Assembly (NCBI GenBank): GCA_028715625.1
Contig: JAQURL010000010.1
Span: 1-49,144 of the forward strand
Direction of reading: 5' to 3'
DNA from: Candidatus Margulisiibacteriota bacterium
GTDB taxonomy: Bacteria; Margulisbacteria; Riflemargulisbacteria; GWF2-35-9
DNA: 49,144 bases
Under the pieces are notes generated by a model, which saw nothing but the letters and a program-made list of their open reading frames with translations, was not told the origin of the DNA and made no database searches. How positions within the stretch are numbered: the stretch's first letter is position 1; every line of letters starts with the position of its first letter. This document shows, one piece after another, positions 1 to 9,282 of this stretch. A program made the translations under genes and the position numbers.

Positions 1-2
1 AA

Positions 3-971
3 CCTTTTGATCTCTGGGGTTTCATTTTTCTTTCCATTTTTCTGATATCTTTCCTGCTCGGCGTTTCCAAAGGGGAACAGGAAGGGTGGACCTCCACGTA
101 TATTGTAACCTGTGCCATACTATCAGTAGTAAGTTTCATCCTTTTTTTATGGGTAGAAAGTCTGGTAGAAAATAAAGTTTTTGATCTGGACCTGTTTCGC
201 TATCGCAATTTCTCCATTTGCATGGTTATTTCGGCTATTCGATCTGTAGTATTGTTCGGAGGCATTTTTTTGCTGCCGTTATTTCTGCAACAATTGATGG
301 GCCTGGATGAAATCCAGAGCGGATTAATATTGCTTCCGGGGTCGTTGGTAGTAGCCATGATGCTACCCATAGTCGGCAGACTGAGCGACAAATCCAGTCC
401 CAAACTAATGTCCATATTCGGGCTGATCTGTCTGGTAATCTTTATGTATATGTACCGCAATATCAACGTCAGTATGAGCGCCTGGGACATTATATTACCC
501 ACACTTGTAAGAGGGGTCGGGATGAGCTTTTTAATGGCACCGATTATGGTTCTGGCTGTGAATTCAGTACCCAAGAATAAAACCAGTATGGCCTCAGCTA
601 TGCTAAATATCATACAACAAATCGGGGGTGCAGTAGGTATAGCAGCTCTTTCTACTATATTGAATAATCGACTGGCCTTTCACTTGAATGTTATTGGTAA
701 TGATATGAATCTGAATTCTCCGGCATTGACCGGTGCTATGAAAAACATAGCTGCACATGTTCATTCGTTAGGATACAACCAGTATCAGTCCATGTTAGCC
801 TCAAAAACAATTTTTTCAAAACATATTTATCAATCAGCGGCTGTTTCCGGATTTCAGGATACTTTTTTTATTACAACCTTTGTTATAGCTATTTGTATAC
901 TTCCTGCGTTCCTGCTGCCAAACAGAACAGTACAAATTCATAAAAAACCCGAACACACTGTAATGGAATAA
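3..971 (+). CDS. DHA2-family MFS multidrug transporter, C-terminal part
   Basis: The reading frame is open from base 3, so the gene starts outside the window and only about 322 C-terminal residues are seen. It is an inner-membrane protein with repeated hydrophobic segments. Features typical of the 14-TM EmrB/QacA (DHA2) drug:H+ antiporters are visible: a hydrophobic helix followed by a GEQEGW stretch, the loop FDLDLFRYRNF before the next helix, and the RGVGMSFLMAPI motif. The first internal ATG, at 222, is not the true start because homology clearly continues upstream. The stop abuts the end of the convergent kup gene. The substrate cannot be read from the sequence. Confidence 0.85.
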   Translation, partial: PFDLWGFIFLSIFLISFLLGVSKGEQEGWTSTYIVTCAILSVVSFILFLWVESLVENKVFDLDLFRYRNFSICMVISAIRSVVLFGGIFLLPLFLQQLMGLDEIQSGLILLPGSLVVAMMLPIVGRLSDKSSPKLMSIFGLICLVIFMYMYRNINVSMSAWDIILPTLVRGVGMSFLMAPIMVLAVNSVPKNKTSMASAMLNIIQQIGGAVGIAALSTILNNRLAFHLNVIGNDMNLNSPALTGAMKNIAAHVHSLGYNQYQSMLASKTIFSKHIYQSAAVSGFQDTFFITTFVIAICILPAFLLPNRTVQIHKKPEHTVME

Positions 972-2789
972 TTACATAACCACACGGTTTATTACACCGT
1001 GAGACTTATCAGCAGGCAATGAATAAAACTCATCAAAAGTAGGTACTATGCGTTTTACCAGCGCGAACAGTTTCCAGATAAGGTTTTGTGTTACTATATG
1101 TTCAAGACCATAAAAAATAACCTTTTCATATATACCTGCGCTTTTTAAAACTTTTTCTATATCAATAATTTCCATATAGCCGGCCTGAACCTCAAAGACT
1201 CTAAGCCCGTCAGCCATTTTGTCCTGAAATGTTCCCTTGAGCCCGTTGGGTTGGTCCATCTTGGTTATCGATACAAAAATGTTGTCCTCATATATAATAT
1301 TATTTATGAACATTGTATTGATAATATAAGGCGAAATTCTTCTCTGATTCATGGAAAAGAAAAGAGCAGTACCCTTGATTTTGTGTGACTTCTTATATAA
1401 TTCTTCATATTTAAGTAAAAACTGAGATATTTTCATAGGATGCATATTTTTATATAATTGTCGCTGACCCCGGGTATATAAAAGTATTAATAAAAACGGT
1501 AACGATGCTATAACCAGCGACCAGAAACCGCCATGTGGTAATTTATATAAGTTGGCAACAAGATATAAAATGTCTACGAAAAATATCAAAGCTGATAATA
1601 CCGTTTTTAAATAATTATTTCGGCGCCAGAATATCCAGGTCATCATAAAACCGGTAAAGGTCATTGTTCCGGTAACTGCCAAACCGTAGGCTCCAGCAAG
1701 ATATTTTGACTCCTTAAATAATAATATAGCGAATACAACCGCTATAAATAAAAACCAGTTTACAAATCCTATATAGACCTGCGAACGCAGTTCCGTTGAT
1801 GTATAGTCTATTTTAAACATAGGTATAATCCTGGTCATAATGCCTTGATAAACAATGGAAAACATTCCGCTGATCATAGCCTGAGAAGCTATGATTGTAG
1901 CTATAATGCTTAAAAGTAAAAAAGGTACATACAAAACAGGAATAAAGAACAGAACCATATCAAACAAGATATTATGAGCGCCAGTATTATGCAAAAGAAA
2001 CGCTCCCTGTCCCATATAACTGGTTATAAGCACAACGAAAACTATGCTCCAGGCTTTAAGAATTGGTTTTCTGCCCAGATGTCCCATATCGGCGTAGAGA
2101 GCTTCACCGCCGGTTGCACAAAGAATTACCTCTGACAAAACAATAAAACTTGTAAGACCATTATGAAACAAAAAATTAAAAGCATAATAAGGGTTAATGG
2201 CTTTTAAAACAGAATAATCTATTAAAATACCGGTAAGGCCAATCAAAAATAATGATATGAACCAGACGACCATTACCGGTCCGAAATATTTGGCTACATG
2301 ACTTGTACCTCTTTTCTGAAATGTAAAAAGCCCGAAAGTGATAAAAATAGCTATAAGCATAATTATCCATTGCCCGGTATTTTCAAGCCCGGGTATGAGT
2401 AAAATTCCCTCAACCGCGCTCAAAATACTTATAGCCGGAGTTATTACACCGTCTCCTATTAGTAATGAAATTCCCAAAAAGGTGATGAAGGTTACAAAGG
2501 CAATGTTTCTGCCTGATTTTAGCAAAGGTACAAGTATTTCACGTAATACAATTGTACCGCCTTCCCCTTTGTGGCCCAGACTCATAGCCAGCCAGGAATA
2601 TTCGATTGTAACCAGTGTTATCATTGTCCAAACTATCAGTGACAAAACACCGTTGATGTTATAAGCGGTTGGTTTTAGCGTTAAAAAAATTACTGTTATG
2701 GTATATATAGGGCTGGTACCGATATCACCGAAAACTATCCCAAGTGATTTAACTGCTTCTTTAGCTTCCTTAATAAACCTGTATCGCAT
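972..2789 (-). CDS. kup: Kup-type low-affinity potassium transporter
   Basis: This is a 605-residue inner-membrane K+ uptake protein of the HAK/KUP/KT family, close to the usual length of about 620. The N-terminus has the family signature GDIGTSPIYT, followed by about twelve hydrophobic segments to about residue 440 and a hydrophilic cytoplasmic C-terminal domain of about 160 residues. Other conserved blocks are the GHKGEGGT loop and GEALYADMGHLG. Its start lies 7 bases downstream of the gpmI stop, so the two are probably co-transcribed, although no functional link is apparent. It converges on the MFS gene with no spacer. Confidence 0.95.
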   Translation of the reverse strand: MRYRFIKEAKEAVKSLGIVFGDIGTSPIYTITVIFLTLKPTAYNINGVLSLIVWTMITLVTIEYSWLAMSLGHKGEGGTIVLREILVPLLKSGRNIAFVTFITFLGISLLIGDGVITPAISILSAVEGILLIPGLENTGQWIIMLIAIFITFGLFTFQKRGTSHVAKYFGPVMVVWFISLFLIGLTGILIDYSVLKAINPYYAFNFLFHNGLTSFIVLSEVILCATGGEALYADMGHLGRKPILKAWSIVFVVLITSYMGQGAFLLHNTGAHNILFDMVLFFIPVLYVPFLLLSIIATIIASQAMISGMFSIVYQGIMTRIIPMFKIDYTSTELRSQVYIGFVNWFLFIAVVFAILLFKESKYLAGAYGLAVTGTMTFTGFMMTWIFWRRNNYLKTVLSALIFFVDILYLVANLYKLPHGGFWSLVIASLPFLLILLYTRGQRQLYKNMHPMKISQFLLKYEELYKKSHKIKGTALFFSMNQRRISPYIINTMFINNIIYEDNIFVSITKMDQPNGLKGTFQDKMADGLRVFEVQAGYMEIIDIEKVLKSAGIYEKVIFYGLEHIVTQNLIWKLFALVKRIVPTFDEFYSLPADKSHGVINRVVM

Positions 2790-2796
2790 ACACCTT

Positions 2797-4371
2797 CTAG
2801 TTTAACGGTTTAATTAAAGATTTACCAGTCATTTCAGGTGGTTGAGGTAAATCCAGCAACTGCAGAATTGTAGGAGAAATATCCGCAAGTATTCCGTCTT
2901 CCAACCGGATCCTGCCTTTTTGTAATTCGGTTCTTTTGCTTACCAGAATAATCGGCACCGGGCCGGTTGTATGAGCAGTCATCGGTTTTCCATCCGGTCC
3001 GGTCATTTGTTCGGCATTGCCATGGTCGGCTGTAACCAGCACAATTCCGTCATGTTCCAGAATTTTGGGAATTATCAGGCTCATATTATAATCAACTGTT
3101 TCCACGGCTTTAATGGCAGCTTTCATAAAACCGGTATGACCGACCATGTCACAATTGGCGAAATTCAGAATAATCAGGTCATACTTGCCGCTCTCTATGG
3201 CTTCTAACAATTTTTCAGTAACCTCATTCGCAGACATTTCCGGTTTCAAATCATAAGTAGCCACTTCCTTGGGTGAGGGTATAAGTATTCGGTCCTCATT
3301 GGGAAATGCCGCTTCTACTCCGCCATTAAAGAAAAAAGTTACATGAGCATATTTTTCTGTTTCAGCAATCCTCAGCTGGTTTAATCCGGCCCTGGAAACA
3401 ACTTCTCCCAAAATATTGTTCAAAGATTGAGGCCCAAAGGCTACATGGGCAAAATCAAATTTAAGGTCATACTGGGTCATAGTGGTATAAAATATATTAT
3501 TTAAAACCTTTTTGCGTTGAAAACCGGCAAAATCCTCCACATTTATTGCTTCGGACATTTCCCGGGCACGGTCTGCGCGATAATTAAAGAATATAACTGC
3601 GTCATTATCTTTGATTATTCCGTTCTTGTTGATAATAACAGGATTAATAAATTCATCGGTTTTCTGGTCCTTATAAGAATCTTCAACTGCCTGCAAAGGA
3701 TCAACTGCAACCGGCGCGTCTCCAGCCACCAGCATATTATATGATTTTTCCACTCTGTCCCAGCGTTTATCACGGTCCATAGAGTAATACCTGCCGGAAA
3801 CAGTCGCAACTTCACCTATACCGATCTCTTTCATCTTTTCCATTACCTGTTTCAGATAGCTTAATCCGCTGTCAGGCGGTGTATCACGACCATCCATAAA
3901 TGCGTGAACGTAAACATTTCCCAACTTTTTCTTTTTGGCCAGTTCCAGAATTGCATATAAATGGTCCAGACTACTGTGAACTTTACCGTCGGAAATCAGC
4001 CCCATCACATGTAAAGATGAATTATTTACCTGGCAGTGGTCCATTGCTGCTGTTATAGCCTCATTGGAAAAAAAACTGCCGTTTTCAACGGATTCATCTA
4101 TACGAACAATATCCTGATAAACAATACGTCCGGCACCTATATTCAGATGCCCTACTTCAGAGTTGCCCATTATACCTTTGGGCAGTCCCACGCTGCGGCT
4201 GGATGCTGTAAGTTGGGCATGAGGATAATTTTGAAATAATGAGTAAAGGGTAGGGGCAAAAGCAGTAGCAATGGCATTACCTTCCTTTTCTTTGCGTAAT
4301 CCCATCCCGTCATTGATCATGAGCAGTACAGGTCTTTTATCGTCTGATATTATTTTGTTTTTTATCGGCAT
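2797..4371 (-). CDS. gpmI: 2,3-bisphosphoglycerate-independent phosphoglycerate mutase
   Basis: This cytosolic di-metal enzyme interconverts 3- and 2-phosphoglycerate in glycolysis and gluconeogenesis. At 524 residues it is of typical length. The phosphoserine-intermediate motif GNSEVGHLNIGAGR lies near residue 65, the insert domain carries DGRDTPP and SGRYYSMDRD, and the C-terminal alkaline-phosphatase-like metal site includes NFANCDMVGHTG and TADHGNAEQM. An ATG start with GGAG-type Shine-Dalgarno bases just upstream (about 4378-4385) supports the assigned start. The N-terminus (MPIKNKIIS) loosely resembles the tag described below for other genes, but it lacks the alanine and I do not count it. 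Confidence 0.96.
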   Translation of the reverse strand: MPIKNKIISDDKRPVLLMINDGMGLRKEKEGNAIATAFAPTLYSLFQNYPHAQLTASSRSVGLPKGIMGNSEVGHLNIGAGRIVYQDIVRIDESVENGSFFSNEAITAAMDHCQVNNSSLHVMGLISDGKVHSSLDHLYAILELAKKKKLGNVYVHAFMDGRDTPPDSGLSYLKQVMEKMKEIGIGEVATVSGRYYSMDRDKRWDRVEKSYNMLVAGDAPVAVDPLQAVEDSYKDQKTDEFINPVIINKNGIIKDNDAVIFFNYRADRAREMSEAINVEDFAGFQRKKVLNNIFYTTMTQYDLKFDFAHVAFGPQSLNNILGEVVSRAGLNQLRIAETEKYAHVTFFFNGGVEAAFPNEDRILIPSPKEVATYDLKPEMSANEVTEKLLEAIESGKYDLIILNFANCDMVGHTGFMKAAIKAVETVDYNMSLIIPKILEHDGIVLVTADHGNAEQMTGPDGKPMTAHTTGPVPIILVSKRTELQKGRIRLEDGILADISPTILQLLDLPQPPEMTGKSLIKPLN

Positions 4372-4547
4372 TCTCTAACTCCTCCATCTTTTTATATCAC
4401 GTCTATTTTAACCGAAAATCATTAGGGCTACTATGAATAATTTCAACCCTAAGCTCCAGTTAAAACAAACAATTTCAGCTAAGTCAAAATATTATCGAAA
4501 ATAATAATAAAAAATTGCGCAAAATATTCAACCATTTTTCCTGGTAC

Positions 4548-5039
4548 TTATCTGAAGTTTTTAAATTGCAGTACAATGCCAAGGTCTTTATTTTTCAAAA
4601 GCCCCATGGTTTCTTGCAGCGTATCGATTTTAGGTGACGATACCCTGACTTTGTCATCCATGATCTGAGTATTTACCTTAAGTTTTGATTCTTTAATAAA
4701 AGTTGTGATTTCCTTGGCTTTTTCCTTGCTCAGCCCTTGCTTGATAAGCACTTCCTGCTTAACATTGCCGCCAAGCGCGTGTTCTTCTTTTTGATAATCC
4801 AGAAATCTTAAACTGATATTACGCCTGGTAAGTTTGTTTTCCAGGATATCTTTTACATTCTTCAGCTTCATATCATCATCTGCCAGAAGTTCTATCTTTT
4901 TGTCTGCCCTGACGACCTTGCTGATACTGCCCTTAAAATCAAACCTGGTGGAAATTTCTTTCATGGCCATATTAACAGCATTATCAATTTCACTTAAATC
5001 TGCGCAAGATTCTATATCAAAGGTATGATTGTCTGCCAT
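4548..5039 (-). CDS. yajQ: YajQ-family nucleotide-binding protein
   Basis: This 163-residue protein has the full YajQ (UPF0234) length and sequence pattern: SCADLSEIDNAVNMA at the start, TRFDFKGS, a middle KQEVLIKQGLSKEKAKEI stretch, and the C-terminal VRVSSPKIDTLQ. The family folds as two ferredoxin-like RNP domains. Some members bind cyclic di-GMP or other nucleotides, and one acts with a LysR-type regulator in Xanthomonas; whether this one does is not visible. The gene stands alone and diverges from the novel cluster, with 86 bases between the two starts. Confidence 0.93.
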   Translation of the reverse strand: MADNHTFDIESCADLSEIDNAVNMAMKEISTRFDFKGSISKVVRADKKIELLADDDMKLKNVKDILENKLTRRNISLRFLDYQKEEHALGGNVKQEVLIKQGLSKEKAKEITTFIKESKLKVNTQIMDDKVRVSSPKIDTLQETMGLLKNKDLGIVLQFKNFR

Positions 5040-5125
5040 GTGAAAAATTATACCACAAACAAATTCTTTTAAAAATTAGTTAATTTCCCGAGTAATTTTT
5101 TTCGATATATTACTGAAGAAAAATT

Positions 5126-6559
5126 ATGGTCAAACAAAAAATCATAGCCCAGCAGCATGGTCCCAATCCCTTTTTCAGGATGGAATATTTATCCAATTCC
5201 CTGATGTATGAGCTGCATAACTCTATTATTGTTCCGCTTGACTTACAGTCTTTAAATACCATACAAAGAATAGCGTTTGCCATCGAAAAAGAAATAAACA
5301 AGGACCCTGACAGAGAAATTGTAGAAATTTTGAAAAAGGTCAAATCCCCCTGTGTTACAGAGCTGCTTCAGGACTTATCAAAAAAACCTGTAGTTAATCT
5401 CAGACATAACCTTGCCTTCAAGGCGTTGGTCCTTGTGGTCAGAAACTGGCCGAAAAAAAATTATCACGTACATATCAGTGATCTTATTGACGGAGAGTTT
5501 GTTATGAAACAAACAGGCGCAAGGCCAGTGTTAAAATACAATTACCGTACCTCCAGGCTGCATAATAATGACGACTGGATACAAAATACAGATCAATTTA
5601 TTGCTGCCTATAAGTATGTTTTAAAGCAGATGCAGGAAGACAATAACCTGTGGGCACAAAGTCGTATAAATCCATACAAAAAATTTAACGGCAAAAGTCA
5701 TAAATCTCGTCTGATAAATATGCATCCTTTTTTGCATAAACTGCAGTTAACAGCTCAGGACTTTTCAGAACATCAATACAATGAAACCGGCCTGAAACCT
5801 GAATATAAATTCCTGGCCAGTTTGAATCGCCGCAAATATGCCCGCGAAAACCCGCAGCATTTTCTGGATATTATTGATCAGCTGGTAGATATAAAACAAA
5901 AACATAAAGGTTCTCAGCTTGATGATTATCTATATGGAATTGATATCTGCGGCGGAGAAATTATGGACTGGGAGTGGCAAAATAATCAAAGAACAGAATA
6001 TGGCTGGAAGCTTTTTGAAGCTTTGAACCGGGCAGCAGATAGCGGCCTGCAGATTGTTACTCATCTTGGCGACATGAAAAATTATAATGAAAAATATCTG
6101 CAGGACTTTATAACAAATCCCGAACGGATCATTATCTCCATGCTGGATTACTTTAAGTCATACATTGAAAACCTTAACTGTTTGACCAGAATAGCTCATG
6201 CCACGGTTTTGCATGACCGATTTGGAGTTAAGGATTATATAAAAGAACGGCAAAAAGCTATCCTTAAAATTATCAAAGACAAAGGAATAATCCTGGAAAG
6301 ATGTTACTACGATGACATCAGGACATTAAAAGATCTGCAGTTTAAAACCCCTGTATACAACTGGAAAAAACAAAGCATCAATTTTGTACTTGGAATAGAT
6401 GGCTTTATCCATGATACCAAAGGGCATTACGATTTTAAGACTGCTCCGGATTATGACGCAATTTCCCTGTCGCAATGGCTGATACTGCTGATGCTTGCAG
6501 CTCCCAAAAATGAAGGCTGGACAGTAAATTATGTTAGATCGAAAACTTCGATGAAATAA
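5126..6559 (+). CDS. adenosine-deaminase-like metal-dependent amidohydrolase
   Basis: This 477-residue protein carries an amidohydrolase (adenosine/AMP deaminase-like) TIM barrel. Metal and catalytic positions appear in the expected order: HVH at about residues 114-116, GIDICGGE at about 271-278, THLGD at about 312-316, RIAHAT at about 355-360 and GIDG at about 423-426. In true adenosine deaminases the third motif is HAGE, with a catalytic glutamate; here that position is aspartate (D316). The domain is preceded by about 100 residues, unlike standalone ADA. It probably deaminates or hydrolyses a nucleoside or pterin/pyrimidine-like ring, but the substrate is unknown. It is the first gene of a seven-gene cluster and starts MVKQKIIA, the shared N-terminal tag. 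Confidence 0.75.
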   Translation: MVKQKIIAQQHGPNPFFRMEYLSNSLMYELHNSIIVPLDLQSLNTIQRIAFAIEKEINKDPDREIVEILKKVKSPCVTELLQDLSKKPVVNLRHNLAFKALVLVVRNWPKKNYHVHISDLIDGEFVMKQTGARPVLKYNYRTSRLHNNDDWIQNTDQFIAAYKYVLKQMQEDNNLWAQSRINPYKKFNGKSHKSRLINMHPFLHKLQLTAQDFSEHQYNETGLKPEYKFLASLNRRKYARENPQHFLDIIDQLVDIKQKHKGSQLDDYLYGIDICGGEIMDWEWQNNQRTEYGWKLFEALNRAADSGLQIVTHLGDMKNYNEKYLQDFITNPERIIISMLDYFKSYIENLNCLTRIAHATVLHDRFGVKDYIKERQKAILKIIKDKGIILERCYYDDIRTLKDLQFKTPVYNWKKQSINFVLGIDGFIHDTKGHYDFKTAPDYDAISLSQWLILLMLAAPKNEGWTVNYVRSKTSMK

Positions 6560-6595
6560 AATGAATTGGAAAACGATGAATTTATGAGTATACCT

Positions 6596-8161
6596 ATGTA
6601 CAAACTAATTGCCCAAAAATTACCAGACACTTCAATTTTAGATACCGAAAGTATCATCCAGGCCATTGCTCAACGCGATAACCGGCAAAATAGTATCAGT
6701 CAGATAAGAGAAATAGTACAAAAAGCATGTAGAATGATTGCTCCCAAGGTAAAAGATATTAGGGTAAAACACCGTGGTAATCTTAAGGATTTTACAGTAT
6801 TACAGACAGGTCTTGGACCTTTAAATACTTTGTACGGTGACTTCTGGTATTATACTTTTAAAATCAATGACAATTGGGGCAGGTATAATGTTCTGGTAAA
6901 AGCTAATCATTTGAATGATGATAATATGCCGGTATTAAATTATGCTAAAACTCTATTGAGGATTATTCCGGGCTCCAGGACCACTCAGCTTTACCAAAGC
7001 TTTCTGCAGGAACACCCTTTTTATTTGATGGAAGCCATGGCCCGTATTAAAAACCATGGTGAAGGGATACTAATCCATATACCGGCTCATGATGGCCTGG
7101 GATTGAAAGAAACTTTGAAGCTACCGGCTCTTACCCTGCAAGCTGACCTGGGAGTTAGTACACGCCAAGCAATGCGACTTTTATATCCCAATTTGAATGA
7201 TAACAGAACATATAGCGGAGTGTCTGCCATACTGAATTTTTTCGGAATAAAATCCGGCTCCAGCCTGCAGCTGATATCAAGCAATATACATAAAGAACAG
7301 GAACTTATAGATAATGGTTATAAAGTAGAAAGGCTAAGTGACGGATTAAACGGACATACTGAAAATCTAAATGTAGACGTTATTAAACAACAAATCAAAC
7401 AGCGTATTGGACTGTCGGACGAACAAATAGATGAAAGGGTGGAAGAGGCGAAAATCATGATGCGTCAGGAAGGTGAATTAATCTCAGTAATTCATCACGA
7501 TAAACAAGTGGAACAACTGGTAACCAGAACTGCACTGGGTAAAATCCAAACCCCTTTTGGGGAATTCTGGCAATTTACTTTCATGGTTAATGATTTATGG
7601 CAGGATTATAGTGTTCTGGTAAAAACAAAAGATAATCAGTTATCGGGAAAATTAAAACCTGTCTTTTATAACCCCGTGGAAATTATGCTGCGTATAGATT
7701 CCGGATGTAAATCAGGCCAACTTTTTCACGACCTGCACTGCGACTGCGGTCAACAACTGCAAAAATCAATGGAAACAATCGCCACCCACGGTGAAGGTGT
7801 AATTATCCATATCCCCAATCAGGATGGCAGAGGAGTAGGCGAAAAATATAAATTAGCCTCCTTGTTTCTTGAAGATAATCTACATATTAATAATCTGGAA
7901 GCCACATCATTATTGAACCCGCCCAGCCTTGATGCCAGAACGTACGGCGGGGTTTCGGCGATTTTGAAATTCCTAGGTATAATGCCGGGAATAAAACTAA
8001 AATCCTTATCAAATAATCCTTTAAAAAAAGATAGTCTGCAAAAAAATGGTTTTATTGTGCAGACTGAACATATAGAAATAGAAGCCAATCGCTTTACCTT
8101 GGCAAATTTAACAGCGAAAAAAGAGATATTAGGCCATCAAATAAATCCAAAAGGAGATTAA
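6596..8161 (+). CDS. tandem GTP cyclohydrolase II-like protein with one degenerate half
   Basis: The protein contains two copies of the RibA (GTP cyclohydrolase II) fold. The copies align through GDFWYYTF/GEFWQFTF, HGEGILIHIP/HGEGVIIHIP and TYSGVSAIL/TYGGVSAIL. The C-terminal copy keeps the three zinc cysteines (C371, C382, C384 counted from this start; CKSGQLFHDLHCDCG), DGRGVG and LSNNP, so it could be active. The N-terminal copy has lost all three cysteines and reads DGLGL where the catalytic arginine belongs, so it is probably structural or regulatory. The longest frame opens with a TTG at 6566. I prefer the ATG at 6596 because it gives MYKLIAQ, matching the tag of its neighbours; ATG 6584 is also possible. 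The next gene follows after 1 base. Confidence 0.8.
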   Translation: MYKLIAQKLPDTSILDTESIIQAIAQRDNRQNSISQIREIVQKACRMIAPKVKDIRVKHRGNLKDFTVLQTGLGPLNTLYGDFWYYTFKINDNWGRYNVLVKANHLNDDNMPVLNYAKTLLRIIPGSRTTQLYQSFLQEHPFYLMEAMARIKNHGEGILIHIPAHDGLGLKETLKLPALTLQADLGVSTRQAMRLLYPNLNDNRTYSGVSAILNFFGIKSGSSLQLISSNIHKEQELIDNGYKVERLSDGLNGHTENLNVDVIKQQIKQRIGLSDEQIDERVEEAKIMMRQEGELISVIHHDKQVEQLVTRTALGKIQTPFGEFWQFTFMVNDLWQDYSVLVKTKDNQLSGKLKPVFYNPVEIMLRIDSGCKSGQLFHDLHCDCGQQLQKSMETIATHGEGVIIHIPNQDGRGVGEKYKLASLFLEDNLHINNLEATSLLNPPSLDARTYGGVSAILKFLGIMPGIKLKSLSNNPLKKDSLQKNGFIVQTEHIEIEANRFTLANLTAKKEILGHQINPKGD

Positions 8162-8162
8162 A

Positions 8163-9281
8163 ATGCATAAAAAAACCATAGCGATAAATCAGGTGCCAAT
8201 ACCAGAAGGAGGAAATTTCAGGCACGATACACCGACACAAATAATAGGTATGTTGAATATGCCCACGAACATCATTTTTCAAGGCCAACCGGACTGGTTA
8301 AATCATCTGGGCATTCCAGGTATGACTGCTAATGACTGGAAAACAGTTCAAAATATCCGCTCAATCTATAATGAATTATTAAATGAAAAATCTCCGTCAG
8401 ATGTGGATTTCCAGACTTTTGATCAGGATTTTAACGGTATTCTGGCTTTCAAAAAGCTGGAGAGACTGGAATACAGGATACAAAAACTTAGTTTTTACAA
8501 ATGGCTGGAAGACAGAATGCTGATGGAAGCCGCAGCCTACTTAAAGCATGGCGTCAACATCATGCAATTTGAAAACATCGCGGCGCCATATCAATTCAGA
8601 AATAATGTGCTGATTGAAGATAGATTGCTGATGCATACTTTAATAAACTCCTATCGAAAAGAATATCCCGCGGTACCGACCGGAATACAAATACTTTGTT
8701 TTGCGGAAAACATTGCTCTGGAATTGGCTATACGCCACAAACTGTTTTATGTTCGCGGCGAATCTTTACTATTCACCGGGCACAGACCGGAAGGTGATAC
8801 GCCGAATAGCGGAAATCAGGCAAAATTTTATTACATACGCAACCTGTTCAACGGACTTCAGGAAAAACCCAATATTTATCCGAAACTGTATGTAGACTTG
8901 TTAAAAAAACATACTTCCTTCCCTCAGGAATTACAGGATTTACAGCTGTGGCTGGACCAGGTGGAATTTACCAAACTGGAAGGTATTATCATCACCGGCT
9001 CGGAAACAGGACAGCCGGTTAATGAAAAAGATCTGGAGCAGGCCAGAAAACATCTGAACAAAGTTTATGAGAAAACCAATCAGCGCGTGCCGGGCAAAGG
9101 CATCAGCGTTCCCTTAATAACAGGCTCTGGTGCTAATAATGATAACATAGCCATGTATACAAAATTCGCCAACGCCATTATTGTCGGTTCCTATCATAAA
9201 CAGTTCGGTTATTGGGAATTTGCCATAGATGAAAACCGTCTGGCCAAATTTATGAATGCTTTCCGCCAGTCATTAAAATAA
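8163..9281 (+). CDS. BtpA/SgcQ-family TIM-barrel protein
   Basis: This 372-residue protein matches the BtpA family pattern: an early GMLNMP block, KHGVNIMQFEN (family: GVDgviiEN), GIQILCFAENIALELAI, GIIITGSETGQPV (family: TGxxTGexp) and the C-terminal phosphate-site-like VPLITGSGANNDNIAMYTKFANAIIVGS. BtpA was named for photosystem I biogenesis in cyanobacteria, but many relatives occur in non-phototrophs next to nucleoside or sugar genes, and no reaction is firmly assigned. An insertion of about 40 residues after GMLNMP is unusual. A good Shine-Dalgarno (AAAGGAG) precedes the ATG, and the protein starts MHKKTIA. It probably binds a phosphorylated ribosyl ligand (inference). Confidence 0.8.
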   Translation: MHKKTIAINQVPIPEGGNFRHDTPTQIIGMLNMPTNIIFQGQPDWLNHLGIPGMTANDWKTVQNIRSIYNELLNEKSPSDVDFQTFDQDFNGILAFKKLERLEYRIQKLSFYKWLEDRMLMEAAAYLKHGVNIMQFENIAAPYQFRNNVLIEDRLLMHTLINSYRKEYPAVPTGIQILCFAENIALELAIRHKLFYVRGESLLFTGHRPEGDTPNSGNQAKFYYIRNLFNGLQEKPNIYPKLYVDLLKKHTSFPQELQDLQLWLDQVEFTKLEGIIITGSETGQPVNEKDLEQARKHLNKVYEKTNQRVPGKGISVPLITGSGANNDNIAMYTKFANAIIVGSYHKQFGYWEFAIDENRLAKFMNAFRQSLK

Positions 9282-9282
9282 T

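Noticed and set aside
2797-4371. GpmI N-terminus MPIKNKIIS as a tenth member of the tagged set
   Set aside because: It lacks the alanine, and the residues lead straight into the conserved GpmI start (RPVLLMIND), so chance resemblance is enough.
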